From: JBGOUJ01 sp041477005
GTDB lineage: Bacteria > Acidobacteriota > Terriglobia > Bryobacterales > JACQDG01
DNA length: 24,656 nucleotides
Direction: 5' to 3'
Assembly: GCA_041477005.1 (NCBI GenBank)
Contig: JBGOUJ010000036.1
Coordinates: 1-24,656, forward strand
Both the position numbers and the translations under genes were made by a program. Positions 1 to 6,920 of the stretch are shown one piece after another. Under the pieces are notes generated by a model. The model was not told where the DNA came from and did no database searches. It saw only the letters and a list, made by a program, of their open reading frames with translations. Position 1 is the first letter of the stretch. Each line of letters starts with the position of its first letter.

Positions 1-1
1 C

Positions 2-817
2 GATCCGAACAGCGTGCGCCCGTACCTAGGCTACAGCATCATCAACGTGAACGATCGCATGGGGACTTCGCGCTACAACTCATTGCAGGCCTACCTCAAC
101 CGCCAGTTGCATCACGGGTTGGCGCTCCAGATTGCTTACACTTTCTCGCGTAGCATTACGAACACGCTGAACCGGGACACCGAGGGCGGCGCCAGCCCAA
201 TCATGGATGCGTACAATGCGGACGCGGACAAGGCTCTGGCGAGCTCCGACCAGAAGCATAACCTCACCTTAGCCTACAACTGGCAGATCCCCTTCTTCAG
301 CCAGGCGCCCTCGATCCTGAAACACACTCTGGGGGGCTGGCAGATGAACGGGATCACCACGTTCCGGACCGGGCTGCCGATTAACATCTGCGAAAATCGG
401 GACCGGGCCGGCCTGGGACAGTCCGCGGGATCGCTTTGCCAGCGACCCAATCTGATCGGAGACCCGTTCCTCGATAAATCGACGCGTACCATCGATCGCT
501 TCTTCAACACGGCCGCTTTCGGAACGCCGGCGAACGGTACCTTCGGCAACGCGGGGCGGAATATTCTCCGCGGGCCGGGGGTCAACAACTGGGACTTCTC
601 CCTCTTCAAGGAGATGAAGACGCCCTGGCTCGGAAAGAGCGGGGGCGGGCTGTTGTCAGAGTCATCGAAACTGCAGTTCCGGGGCGAGTTTTTCAATTTG
701 TTCAACCATGCGCAGTACAACGCCCCGAGCCGAAACCACGGGACGGGGAGCTTCGGGAAGGTAACGAGCGCACGCGACCCCCGGCAGGTCCAATTGGGGC
801 TAAGATTGGTGTTCTAG
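2..817 (+). CDS. Oar-like TonB-dependent receptor, C-terminal part (5' truncated by window edge)
   Basis: The frame is already open at the window start and closes with a stop at 815-817, so only about 271 C-terminal residues are visible. The sequence is outer-membrane beta-barrel in style: alternating aromatic/polar strands, a YNSLQAYLNRQ strand near the start, a GGWQMNGITTFRTGLP strand, and a RGEFFNLFNHAQY strand. It ends in an aromatic C-terminal residue (LGLRLVF), the usual barrel insertion signal. The same order of motifs is found at the end of the complete receptor at 16198-19458 (GGWQVGAIATFQQG, SELFNAFNHPQF, C-terminal F), so the two are paralogues. Oar-like proteins are very large families in Acidobacteria and probably transport or bind unknown oligomeric substrates across the outer membrane. 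The ligand cannot be inferred here. A hairpin terminator follows the stop. Confidence 0.88.
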   Translation, partial: DPNSVRPYLGYSIINVNDRMGTSRYNSLQAYLNRQLHHGLALQIAYTFSRSITNTLNRDTEGGASPIMDAYNADADKALASSDQKHNLTLAYNWQIPFFSQAPSILKHTLGGWQMNGITTFRTGLPINICENRDRAGLGQSAGSLCQRPNLIGDPFLDKSTRTIDRFFNTAAFGTPANGTFGNAGRNILRGPGVNNWDFSLFKEMKTPWLGKSGGGLLSESSKLQFRGEFFNLFNHAQYNAPSRNHGTGSFGKVTSARDPRQVQLGLRLVF

Positions 818-837
818 GGGCACGTTTCAGTCTACCG

Positions 838-877
838 GGCAGGAAGGCCCCTCCCGTGAGGGGCCTTCCTGCCTTTT
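838..877 (+). terminator. Rho-independent terminator after the Oar-like gene
   Basis: A perfect 15-bp inverted repeat (838-852 with 859-873) has a six-base loop and is followed directly by TTTT at 874-877. It is GC-rich and sits 21 bases after the receptor stop. The T-tract abuts the ATG of the next gene at 878, so the terminator and the translation start of the TPR gene share the same bases. Confidence 0.88.
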
Positions 878-2080
878 ATGAGGAATTCGCCTAAGTCTCC
901 GGCTCTGCCGCTGCTTCTCGGTTTTTGCCTGTTCCTAGCCGCCTCCGAAACGCTGCTTTGCCAGGAGCGTCTCAAGGTATCCTATGAGGCGGCCCAAAAA
1001 CTCTTTCAGAGCGGCGAGGACGACCAGGCGCGGATCGCATTCCGCCGGGTGATTCTGGAAGCGGATCGGGAGCGCGCCGCGCTCCATCAAAAGGCGGCTC
1101 CTGCTAAGCTTTCGACAGACGACAGGGAGTTGCTGGAAATCTACACCCAGGTCTTGGCCAGCGCACACAACTATCTTGGCTTGATCGCCGCGCGCCACGA
1201 GCAGTTTGCGGAAGCCGCTCGGCAATTTGCCCAGGTCCGCTCTCTCCGTTCTGATTTCCCTGACGCCGGCTACAACCTCGGCTTAGCCTTGTTCTCGATC
1301 CAGGAATATTCTCAAGCCGTCGCCCCGTTGGAAGAGGCTGCCGGACGGAATCCATCCAATCTCAACGCCAAGAAGTACCTGGGATTGACCTACGTGCAAA
1401 CGGAGCAGTACGAAAAAGCCATAGGCTTGCTGGAGGAGTTCCGCTCGCGCCATCCTGATGATCCTCAGGTGATGCTGGCATTGGCGACGGCGCTGGCGCG
1501 CAGCGATCGTCCCGACGAATCCCGGAGCGTGTTCGAAGACCTGCTGAAGAGTCAACCCAATTCGGCGCCGCTCCACGTATTGTTGGGCCAGATCTTCGCC
1601 GTCCAATCTCTGGCCCAGGAGGCCGAAGGAGAATTTCGGCGTGCCCTGGAGCTGGATCGCAAGGTTGCATCCGCGCATTACTCGCTCGGCATGCTGAGAC
1701 GCCGCGCGCTCCAGTTCGAAGAGGCGAGGAGCGAGTTCGAAGCCGAGCTTGTTTCCCACCCGGAGGACGAGCACGCGCGACTGCAACTGGCTTCTGTTCT
1801 CTTGGATCTGCACCAGCCCGACCAGGCCATACCCCTGCTGCGGCGGGTGATCGCCAAACAGCCGGCAGACGCCGAGGCGCAGTATGACCTCGGCAAAGCC
1901 TTCCTCGACAAAGACGACGTCCCGGGAGCGATCCGGCACCTGGAGACTGCGGTCCGGCTGGATGCCGCGAAAGTTCACAGCCATTATCAACTCGCCCGCG
2001 CTTACCAGCGCGCCCGGCGAAACGACGAAGCACAGCGAGAATTCAAGATCGTGAAGGAATTGACCGCGGCGGCGCCATAA
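878..2080 (+). CDS. Secreted tetratricopeptide-repeat protein
   Basis: This 400-aa protein has an N-terminal signal peptide: basic residues in the first ten positions, then a leucine-rich core around residues 10-28 and a likely cleavage near LLCQ. From about residue 35 to the end it is helical TPR solenoid. Recognisable units include AHNYLGLIAARHEQFAEAARQF, AGYNLGLALFSIQEYSQAV, AKKYLGLTYVQTEQYEKAI, AHYSLGMLRRRALQFEEA and AQYDLGKAFLDKDDVPGAI. No catalytic domain is visible, so it is probably a periplasmic or extracellular protein-interaction scaffold. The ATG at 878 is chosen because the signal peptide begins there and no later start would keep it. Its only upstream GG-rich ribosome-binding candidate (859-863) lies inside the terminator hairpin, which is odd. 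TPR proteins next to Oar-like receptors recur in Acidobacteria, but the partner of this one is unknown. Confidence 0.85.
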   Translation: MRNSPKSPALPLLLGFCLFLAASETLLCQERLKVSYEAAQKLFQSGEDDQARIAFRRVILEADRERAALHQKAAPAKLSTDDRELLEIYTQVLASAHNYLGLIAARHEQFAEAARQFAQVRSLRSDFPDAGYNLGLALFSIQEYSQAVAPLEEAAGRNPSNLNAKKYLGLTYVQTEQYEKAIGLLEEFRSRHPDDPQVMLALATALARSDRPDESRSVFEDLLKSQPNSAPLHVLLGQIFAVQSLAQEAEGEFRRALELDRKVASAHYSLGMLRRRALQFEEARSEFEAELVSHPEDEHARLQLASVLLDLHQPDQAIPLLRRVIAKQPADAEAQYDLGKAFLDKDDVPGAIRHLETAVRLDAAKVHSHYQLARAYQRARRNDEAQREFKIVKELTAAAP

Positions 2081-2149
2081 GGAGCCGAGAGCTGTGGCAA
2101 AGTACTGGCGCCACGTTGGGATTGCAATGGGGTTCGCTACCTTTAATAA

Positions 2150-2209
2150 CTCTCGCTGCGAGATCGGATCGAATTTGTGATCGTGGCAGCGCGCGCACTG
2201 GAGCGTTAG
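2150..2209 (-). pseudogene. Relic of a DUF1549 (PSCyt2/PSD1) gene
   Basis: Read on the minus strand, about 20 codons spell TLQCARCHDHKFDPISQRE. This is the hallmark cytochrome-type CxxCH segment of DUF1549 domains. The intact PSD1 gene in this window has the matching YGCARCHDHKFDPIKQKDYY at residues 238-255. No start codon, no flanking PSD1 sequence and no longer open frame accompany it, so it is a short remnant of a lost gene copy. It starts immediately after the stop codon of the DUF5666 gene, whose TAG lies in a 10-bp palindrome (2206-2215). The remaining bases 2081-2149 hold nothing else I can identify. Confidence 0.7.
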
Positions 2210-2211
2210 CG

Positions 2212-2976
2212 CTAAGGTCCCTTCCGGTGGCCGCGCCAGCGCGGCGGATCGTCATCGGTTCCGTTCTGGTCGACCGAGTTGGCCAGCAGCGTGCCATCCA
2301 CCATCACCGTCCCCTGGACCTCCACTCGCATCCCGACGATCAGGTCGGCGAACCCTTTGAGTCCTCCGCCGTACTGGGTCGAGCCGTTGGTGAAGATATC
2401 CTGGCCCAGGTTTCCGATGCGGAATGAAAGCTTGCCGGCAGTAATCGAGCTGATCAGTCCATCGAACTCAAAACCAGGCTGCTGGGTCGACGCCGCATTC
2501 AACCGGAATCCCGAGACGTATTCATTGGTCGTCGTGCCGGATCGAGTCAGAACGAAAGCCCCCGCCCAATTGTTCGGAGCGTTGGGAGCCGGCGGTGGAA
2601 AAGTGACGCTGGCGCTGCCATTACCCTTGGCGTCGGTGGCGAGCGCTCCCGCCTGGCCCAGCAGGAGACAGCCTGCCTGGCCGAATCCGAACCGGCAGAA
2701 GTAAACCGAGTAGGCCTGGCTGGGGCTGGCGCCGCTCAGGGCAACGCCCACTTTACCGTTACCGCCCACGGTCACCAAGCCGTCCTTCAGCGGATCGGTC
2801 CCGCTTTGAGGGAACGCTCCTGACCCGACCCCGGGGCCGTTGATATCGGCGACCCGGAACAAAGACAGGTCGGCCCCCGCATTTCCCTTGCCTCCGTTGC
2901 CGTCATCTGCTCTTACCAGTGTGCTGGAAAACACAAACCCAACGGCCAAAGCCGCAACCCATTGCAGAATCCTCAT
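2212..2976 (-). CDS. Secreted DUF5666-domain protein
   Basis: The product is 254 aa. The start chosen is the ATG at 2976 rather than the more upstream TTG-type opening, because a GGAGG ribosome-binding site (plus-strand CCTCC at 2987-2991) lies ten bases before it and a clean signal peptide begins there (MRILQWVAALAVGFVFSS, cleavage near VRADD). The middle part is glycine-rich, low-complexity beta sequence. The C-terminal third, from about residue 170 (FDGLISSITAGKLSFRIG ... GMRVEVQGTVMVDGTLLANSV), matches the pattern of DUF5666, a small beta-barrel domain of unknown function in exported proteins. It reads convergently to the TPR gene and its last codons run into the PSD1 relic. Function is unknown; a cell-surface or periplasmic binding role is a guess. 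Confidence 0.75.
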   Translation of the reverse strand: MRILQWVAALAVGFVFSSTLVRADDGNGGKGNAGADLSLFRVADINGPGVGSGAFPQSGTDPLKDGLVTVGGNGKVGVALSGASPSQAYSVYFCRFGFGQAGCLLLGQAGALATDAKGNGSASVTFPPPAPNAPNNWAGAFVLTRSGTTTNEYVSGFRLNAASTQQPGFEFDGLISSITAGKLSFRIGNLGQDIFTNGSTQYGGGLKGFADLIVGMRVEVQGTVMVDGTLLANSVDQNGTDDDPPRWRGHRKGP

Positions 2977-3126
2977 GGCGAGTGAACCTCCGGGAACAAA
3001 GATGGCAGAGCGATCTTTGCAATCGCTTTGCCAGGGGGAAGGGCAGCAGGAATCAATATAATGCAAGCGCGGCGCAAACGCAAGAGGCGGCTGGCGCTGT
3101 AAAAATGCTACATCCGCGTGGCAAAT

Positions 3127-3154
3127 TTGCCCGAAGGTAACACGGCGCTAGAAT
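3127..3154 (+). promoter_or_regulatory. Candidate promoter for the TMTC-like gene
   Basis: TTGCCC at 3127-3132 and TAGAAT at 3149-3154 are separated by 16 bases. Transcription would begin near 3160-3161, which is the GTG start codon of the next gene, so the message would be leaderless. The -10 box itself contains the in-frame stop that limits any upstream start. Confidence 0.4.
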
Positions 3155-3160
3155 ACAGGA

Positions 3161-5074
3161 GTGCGGAAAGCGGCGGTCGCCGAGCCGAAGATCAGCGTCG
3201 AGTCGAAGATTAATGCGAGGTTGCCGGCCGCTCTGCTCATCGCCGCCGTCACGCTGGCGGTCTTCTGGCCCGCTCTCGAAAACCAATTTGTAAACTGGGA
3301 CGACGACAAGAACTTTCTGACCAACCCGGCGTTTCGGGGCCTGGCCGTTTCCAACCTGCGGTGGATGTGGACGACCTTTCATCTCGGCCACTATCACCCC
3401 CTTACCTGGATGTCCCTGGGCCTGGACTATGTGATCTGGGGTCTCGACCCGACGGGCTACCATCTGACCAATGTGCTGCTGCACACAGCCAACGCCGTGC
3501 TTTTCTATCTGGTCGCCCTGCGGCTGCTGGGCGGGAAGATCTGGACGGCGGCGGCGGCGGCCTTGCTCTTCGCCGTACACCCGTTGCGCGTCGAGTCGGT
3601 GGCTTGGGTGAGCGAGCGGCGGGACGTGCTGTCGGGCGTGTTTTACCTGCTCTCGGTGCTGGCCTATTTGCGGGCGCAGAAAGAAGGCCCGCGCGGCCGC
3701 TGGCTGGCCGCTTCGCTGGCAGCGTTTGCGGCGGCGCTCCTGTCGAAGGTAATCGTGGTCAGCCTGCCGATCGTCCTGCTGTTGCTCGACATTTATCCAC
3801 TGCGCCGCGGCCCTCGCTGGCGGGAAAAGATCCCCTATTTCGCGCTGGCTTTCGCCGCCGGCTGGGCCGCCTTGGCCGGGCAACAGACCGGCGTAGCGGG
3901 CTTTGCCGGGCACGTCACGATGCGGGCCGGCCTGCGGGTCGAGCTTTCGCTCTACGGCCTCGTTTTCTACGTGTGGAAGACCATCTCTCCATTCGGGCTA
4001 TATCCGCAATATGCCTGGAGCGGCAGTGTCTCGCCGCTCGACCCGCTCCTGCTGGCAACCGCGGCTCTCGCGGTGGCGGCAACGGCCGCCGCCGTGGCGC
4101 TGCGGAGCCGGTACCCGGCCCTGCTGACGGTCTGGGGTTGCTATGTCGTGAGTCTGCTGCCGGTGCTTTCGATTGCGCGACTCGATCCCCAGCAGTCCGT
4201 CGCCGACCACCACACTTATCTGGCCACGCTCGGTCTGGCGCTGCTCGCCGCGGCCGGTTTGACTGCCCTCCGGGCTCCGGAGGCCGCCACCCTCGCCGCC
4301 CTGGTCGTAGTGGGACTGGCCGCGCTCACCCGGCAGCAGATCGGCGTCTGGCGAGACCCGCTCAGCCTCTGGACCCGCACCCTGGCCGGCGCTCCTGACT
4401 CAGCAGTCGCCCACAACAATCTGGGGGAGGCGCTGGGGGCGCGGGCGCGGCTCGAGGAAGCGATTCCACAATTCGAGCGCGCCTTGCAAATCAAACCCGC
4501 CTACGTTGAGGCCTACTACAACCTCGGCCTCGTCCGCCGGAAGCAAGGCAGACTCCAGGCCGCCACCCAGTGCTTCGAGCAAGCTCTGCAAATCGACCCC
4601 ACGCTGGCGCCGGTCCACAACGACCTGGCCAATTGCTATGCCGTCCTCGGCCGGAAGCAAGAAGCGCTCGAACAGTACCGCCTGGCGTTGCGCTATCAAC
4701 CCGATTTTGCCAATGCCCACTACAATCTCGGCAACCTGCTCCAGTCCGAGGGCCAGCTCACCGAGGCGATTTCCCGCTACCAGGAGGCTCTGCGTCTGAA
4801 CCCGGCGCTGGTCGACGCTCACAACAACTGGGGCGTAACCCTCGACGCCCTCCACCGCCCCACCGAGGCGATCGGGCACTATCGGCAGGCGCTGCTTCTC
4901 GACCCGCAGAACGCCGACGCTCACAATAACCTCGGGAGCAGCCTGGAAGCGCAGGGGAAAACGAAGGAAGCCATGGCTCACTACCGGGAGGCCTTGCGCC
5001 TGAACCCTTCCCACCGCGACGCCCGCGCGAACCTGACGCGATTGGTCAGGCAATCTCAGGCGTCCCGACAATAA
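3161..5074 (+). CDS. TMTC-like GT-C family membrane protein with C-terminal TPRs
   Basis: This 637-aa protein has two halves. Residues 20-400 contain about ten hydrophobic segments; the first periplasmic loop carries an acidic WDDDKNF motif (residues 46-52) and a GHYHPLTWMSLGLDY motif. That arrangement is typical of GT-C glycosyltransferases and of the bacterial relatives of eukaryotic TMTC O-mannosyltransferases. Residues 415-630 form six 34-residue TPRs, each ending in a variant of ALxLxP. By family analogy it would transfer a sugar from a lipid-linked donor to a protein in the periplasm, with the TPRs binding the acceptor; this is inference. The GTG at 3161 is the only plausible start, since an in-frame stop lies at 3149-3151 and no ATG follows within the first transmembrane segment. 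It ends nine bases before the convergent PIG-L gene. Confidence 0.8.
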   Translation: MRKAAVAEPKISVESKINARLPAALLIAAVTLAVFWPALENQFVNWDDDKNFLTNPAFRGLAVSNLRWMWTTFHLGHYHPLTWMSLGLDYVIWGLDPTGYHLTNVLLHTANAVLFYLVALRLLGGKIWTAAAAALLFAVHPLRVESVAWVSERRDVLSGVFYLLSVLAYLRAQKEGPRGRWLAASLAAFAAALLSKVIVVSLPIVLLLLDIYPLRRGPRWREKIPYFALAFAAGWAALAGQQTGVAGFAGHVTMRAGLRVELSLYGLVFYVWKTISPFGLYPQYAWSGSVSPLDPLLLATAALAVAATAAAVALRSRYPALLTVWGCYVVSLLPVLSIARLDPQQSVADHHTYLATLGLALLAAAGLTALRAPEAATLAALVVVGLAALTRQQIGVWRDPLSLWTRTLAGAPDSAVAHNNLGEALGARARLEEAIPQFERALQIKPAYVEAYYNLGLVRRKQGRLQAATQCFEQALQIDPTLAPVHNDLANCYAVLGRKQEALEQYRLALRYQPDFANAHYNLGNLLQSEGQLTEAISRYQEALRLNPALVDAHNNWGVTLDALHRPTEAIGHYRQALLLDPQNADAHNNLGSSLEAQGKTKEAMAHYREALRLNPSHRDARANLTRLVRQSQASRQ

Positions 5075-5083
5075 GCGTGGCGG

Positions 5084-6007
5084 TCACCTCGCCGGGGCGC
5101 CCTCGGGGACCACGTGCTCCCGGACGTGCTCCGGCAATCCTTTCCCGGCGCCCATCTCCGCGCCCACGTAGTTGAACTCCTCTCCGTAGTGGAAGCCGTG
5201 CTTCTTTCCGATCGTCGCCGCCAGCTCTTCGAGGAAGGCCCGGCTCGCCGGCCGCGCCGCCTGGAGCGCCAGAACGGCCGTCGCCTTGCGCTCAAAAGTC
5301 GAGCTGATATCTACCGCCCGGAACCGGGCATTCTCTTCCCCGCCTTCCCCCGGACGATAGGGCCGCCGGACGGCATAGTAGTAGACCTCCGGTACGCCGT
5401 AGCCCGGAAGTCCCACGCGCGCCAGCTCCGGATTGAACGTCGATCCACCGCTGTAGCCCCAGGCTTCCTCGGCCATCTTGCCGGTGTAGAAATGGTCCCG
5501 CTCCGGATCGTAGTGAATGTAAGGATCAGGGATGAAAATGAGGCGCGGCTTGAAGTATCGGATCAGGGTGAAAATCTGGTCGCGCAGCTCGGTCGAGGAA
5601 ATGTAGCCCAGCTCGCCACTCTTGTGCCCCAGCCGAACGACTTCCTTGACCCCCAGCAACCGCGCCGCTTGCCCGCCCTCTTCGACCGACGCTTTCCGCG
5701 CCTCGGCCGGGCTCAGATTCGCAGCGCTCTTCTCGTCGTTGGTAACCTGGACGACCCGAACCGTGTAGCCGTCTTCGATCAGCTTTGCCAGTGTGCCGCC
5801 CGCTCCGATCAGGTAGTCTTCGGCGTGAGCCGTGACCACGAGCACGCCCTTGGAATCCTGGCACAGAGAATGGATGGGAACCAGCAAGATCCCCGACAGG
5901 ACGCTACAGGCCGCGCAGAGCTTCCTGATGGCGCTGGAATTCCGCCTCGAGCCGGCTTGCGTATTGCTGCCACTCGCTCTCGATGGGGGTCCCGGCGTTG
6001 CGCGCAT
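5084..6007 (-). CDS. Secreted PIG-L/LmbE-family protein
   Basis: This is a PIG-L-type fold (N-acetylglucosaminyl deacetylase relatives). The motif HAED at residues 61-64 stands where the family has HPDD: the two metal ligands (first His, last Asp) are kept, but the catalytic-base Asp is a Glu. The second metal site is DPYIHYDPERDH. The motif VTNDEK follows the first strand pair. It is most similar, by eye along its whole length, to the second half of the tandem protein at 6921-8702. A hydrophobic stretch (residues 37-48, ending SLCQ) looks like a signal peptide, but it is preceded by about 30 unusual residues if translation begins at the ATG at 6007 (TTG at 6016 is an alternative). Either start overlaps the upstream membrane-protein gene by more than 100 bases. 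A GTG at 5845 would give a non-exported form. Confidence 0.75.
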   Translation of the reverse strand: MRATPGPPSRASGSNTQAGSRRNSSAIRKLCAACSVLSGILLVPIHSLCQDSKGVLVVTAHAEDYLIGAGGTLAKLIEDGYTVRVVQVTNDEKSAANLSPAEARKASVEEGGQAARLLGVKEVVRLGHKSGELGYISSTELRDQIFTLIRYFKPRLIFIPDPYIHYDPERDHFYTGKMAEEAWGYSGGSTFNPELARVGLPGYGVPEVYYYAVRRPYRPGEGGEENARFRAVDISSTFERKATAVLALQAARPASRAFLEELAATIGKKHGFHYGEEFNYVGAEMGAGKGLPEHVREHVVPEGAPAR

Positions 6008-6257
6008 AGAGTACAAAGGCCACCGTACCGATTGCCAGCCCGGCCCCTAATAATATCGCAACGCGCCCCGGCAAGACAGAGTGCAGAAGCGCAATGATGA
6101 CCTCCAGCATAATAGCCACCGTAATCGACAGCTCCACTATGAGGCCGATTCCAGCCCGGCGGGCCTCGGTCCGATACTGGAACTCTTCTCTCAGCAGCTC
6201 CTGATTGTGTTGGTGAAGGCGATTCTCCGCCTCGATGAGAAATGGATCGCTAGCCAT
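5904..6257 (-). CDS. Small two-helix membrane protein (unknown), second gene of pair
   Basis: The product is 117 aa: a charged N-terminal helix (about residues 5-34, rich in Glu, Arg and Gln), two transmembrane helices (about 38-60 and 64-85), and a charged C-terminal helix (93-115). The start is the ATG at 6257. It overlaps the end of the preceding gene by eight bases (ATGGCTAG), so it is very probably translated by coupling. I do not recognise the family. Charged helices on both sides of a transmembrane hairpin would place both ends on the same side of the membrane. That layout is shared with the upstream gene, although no clear sequence similarity is visible. Its 3' end is overlapped by the 5' part of the PIG-L gene. 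Confidence 0.72.
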   Translation of the reverse strand: MASDPFLIEAENRLHQHNQELLREEFQYRTEARRAGIGLIVELSITVAIMLEVIIALLHSVLPGRVAILLGAGLAIGTVAFVLYARNAGTPIESEWQQYASRLEAEFQRHQEALRGL

Positions 6258-6591
6258 GCGCCTCGGCCGGACGTTCATCTTCATCCGCCGAGGAAAGCGC
6301 CTGTCGCAGCTCCTGATCAGCGCTTGTCACTTGCCGCCGGTAGTGGACCAGGACGTAGGCTGCCGCCACGGACAGCGCAGTGGCAGTAAACACCCAGGCT
6401 GCCAAGGACGAGAATCCCACCAACAGGACCGACACGCCGCCCACTACGGCCATCGCCAGAATAGTCCGCGAACCAATGTGCGCCGCGTGTGCAGCTTCAG
6501 CGGTACACGAACCATATCTTTGGACCGCCAGCGACCGAACATGCAGGCGTCGTTCCTGTTGCAAGACCTTCTCCCTTGGGTCCCGAGCCAT
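6250..6591 (-). CDS. Small two-helix membrane protein (unknown), first gene of pair
   Basis: The product is 113 aa with a basic N-terminal helix (residues 3-25), two hydrophobic helices (about 44-60 and 62-83) and an acidic C-terminal tail (SADEDERPAE). The start at 6591 is set by a strong GGGAGG ribosome-binding site (plus-strand CCTCCC at 6599-6604) seven bases upstream; an in-frame ATG at 6615 lacks one. It is the first gene of an operon driven by the promoter at 6652-6681 and is coupled to the next gene by an eight-base overlap. The family is not recognised. A role in a membrane complex with its neighbour is a reasonable guess from the matching topology and overlap, nothing more. Confidence 0.75.
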   Translation of the reverse strand: MARDPREKVLQQERRLHVRSLAVQRYGSCTAEAAHAAHIGSRTILAMAVVGGVSVLLVGFSSLAAWVFTATALSVAAAYVLVHYRRQVTSADQELRQALSSADEDERPAEAHG

Positions 6592-6651
6592 AGCCGTACC
6601 TCCCTGAGATGACATATCGGCGCCTCGGCAAGATCACTTTACGTCGCCTTA

Positions 6652-6681
6652 TTTCTACAACAACATAACGCCGTATGTCAA
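6652..6681 (-). promoter_or_regulatory. Sigma70-type promoter of the two-helix membrane protein operon
   Basis: On the minus strand a perfect TTGACA (plus-strand 6676-6681) is followed after 18 bases by TAGAAA (6652-6657). Transcription would start near 6645, leaving a leader of about 54 bases that contains the GGGAGG site of the gene at 6591. Confidence 0.6.
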
Positions 6682-6920
6682 GGATATACCAACCCCTGCT
6701 TCTCCATCCAGTCTAACGTACCGAAGGCGCCTAGCCCGCCCCGAGGTCTCCAGGCAATTGAAAACAGAGACGAAAAAAAGATGAAGTTGCCGTGATCGTA
6801 GCTGCTGACGCACGCCGGTCCGGCTCTGATCCTCGGCCGGGTCGCCGGGAAGGGCCTCAATCGCAGCAATCGTAGCTGCCGGCCCACGCCAGCCGCCGCT
6901 TTCGCTATGCTGGTAGGCCT
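6682..6920. other. Intergenic region between divergent PIG-L operons
   Basis: No gene is supported in this stretch. It contains an imperfect direct repeat of 22 bases (6795-6816 and 6869-6890, 19 of 22 identical, 74 bases apart). Near its left end, on the minus strand (about 6684-6735), is a short coding-like segment TLDWMEKQGLV that resembles the recognition-wing part of PadR-type regulators. A TATGCT box at 6906-6911 may serve the gene at 6921. Confidence 0.4.

Noticed and set aside
3361..4398. 345-codon open frame on the plus strand inside the TMTC-like gene
   Set aside because: It is Arg/Gly/Ala-rich without motifs, and it overlaps a frame with convincing transmembrane segments and TPRs.
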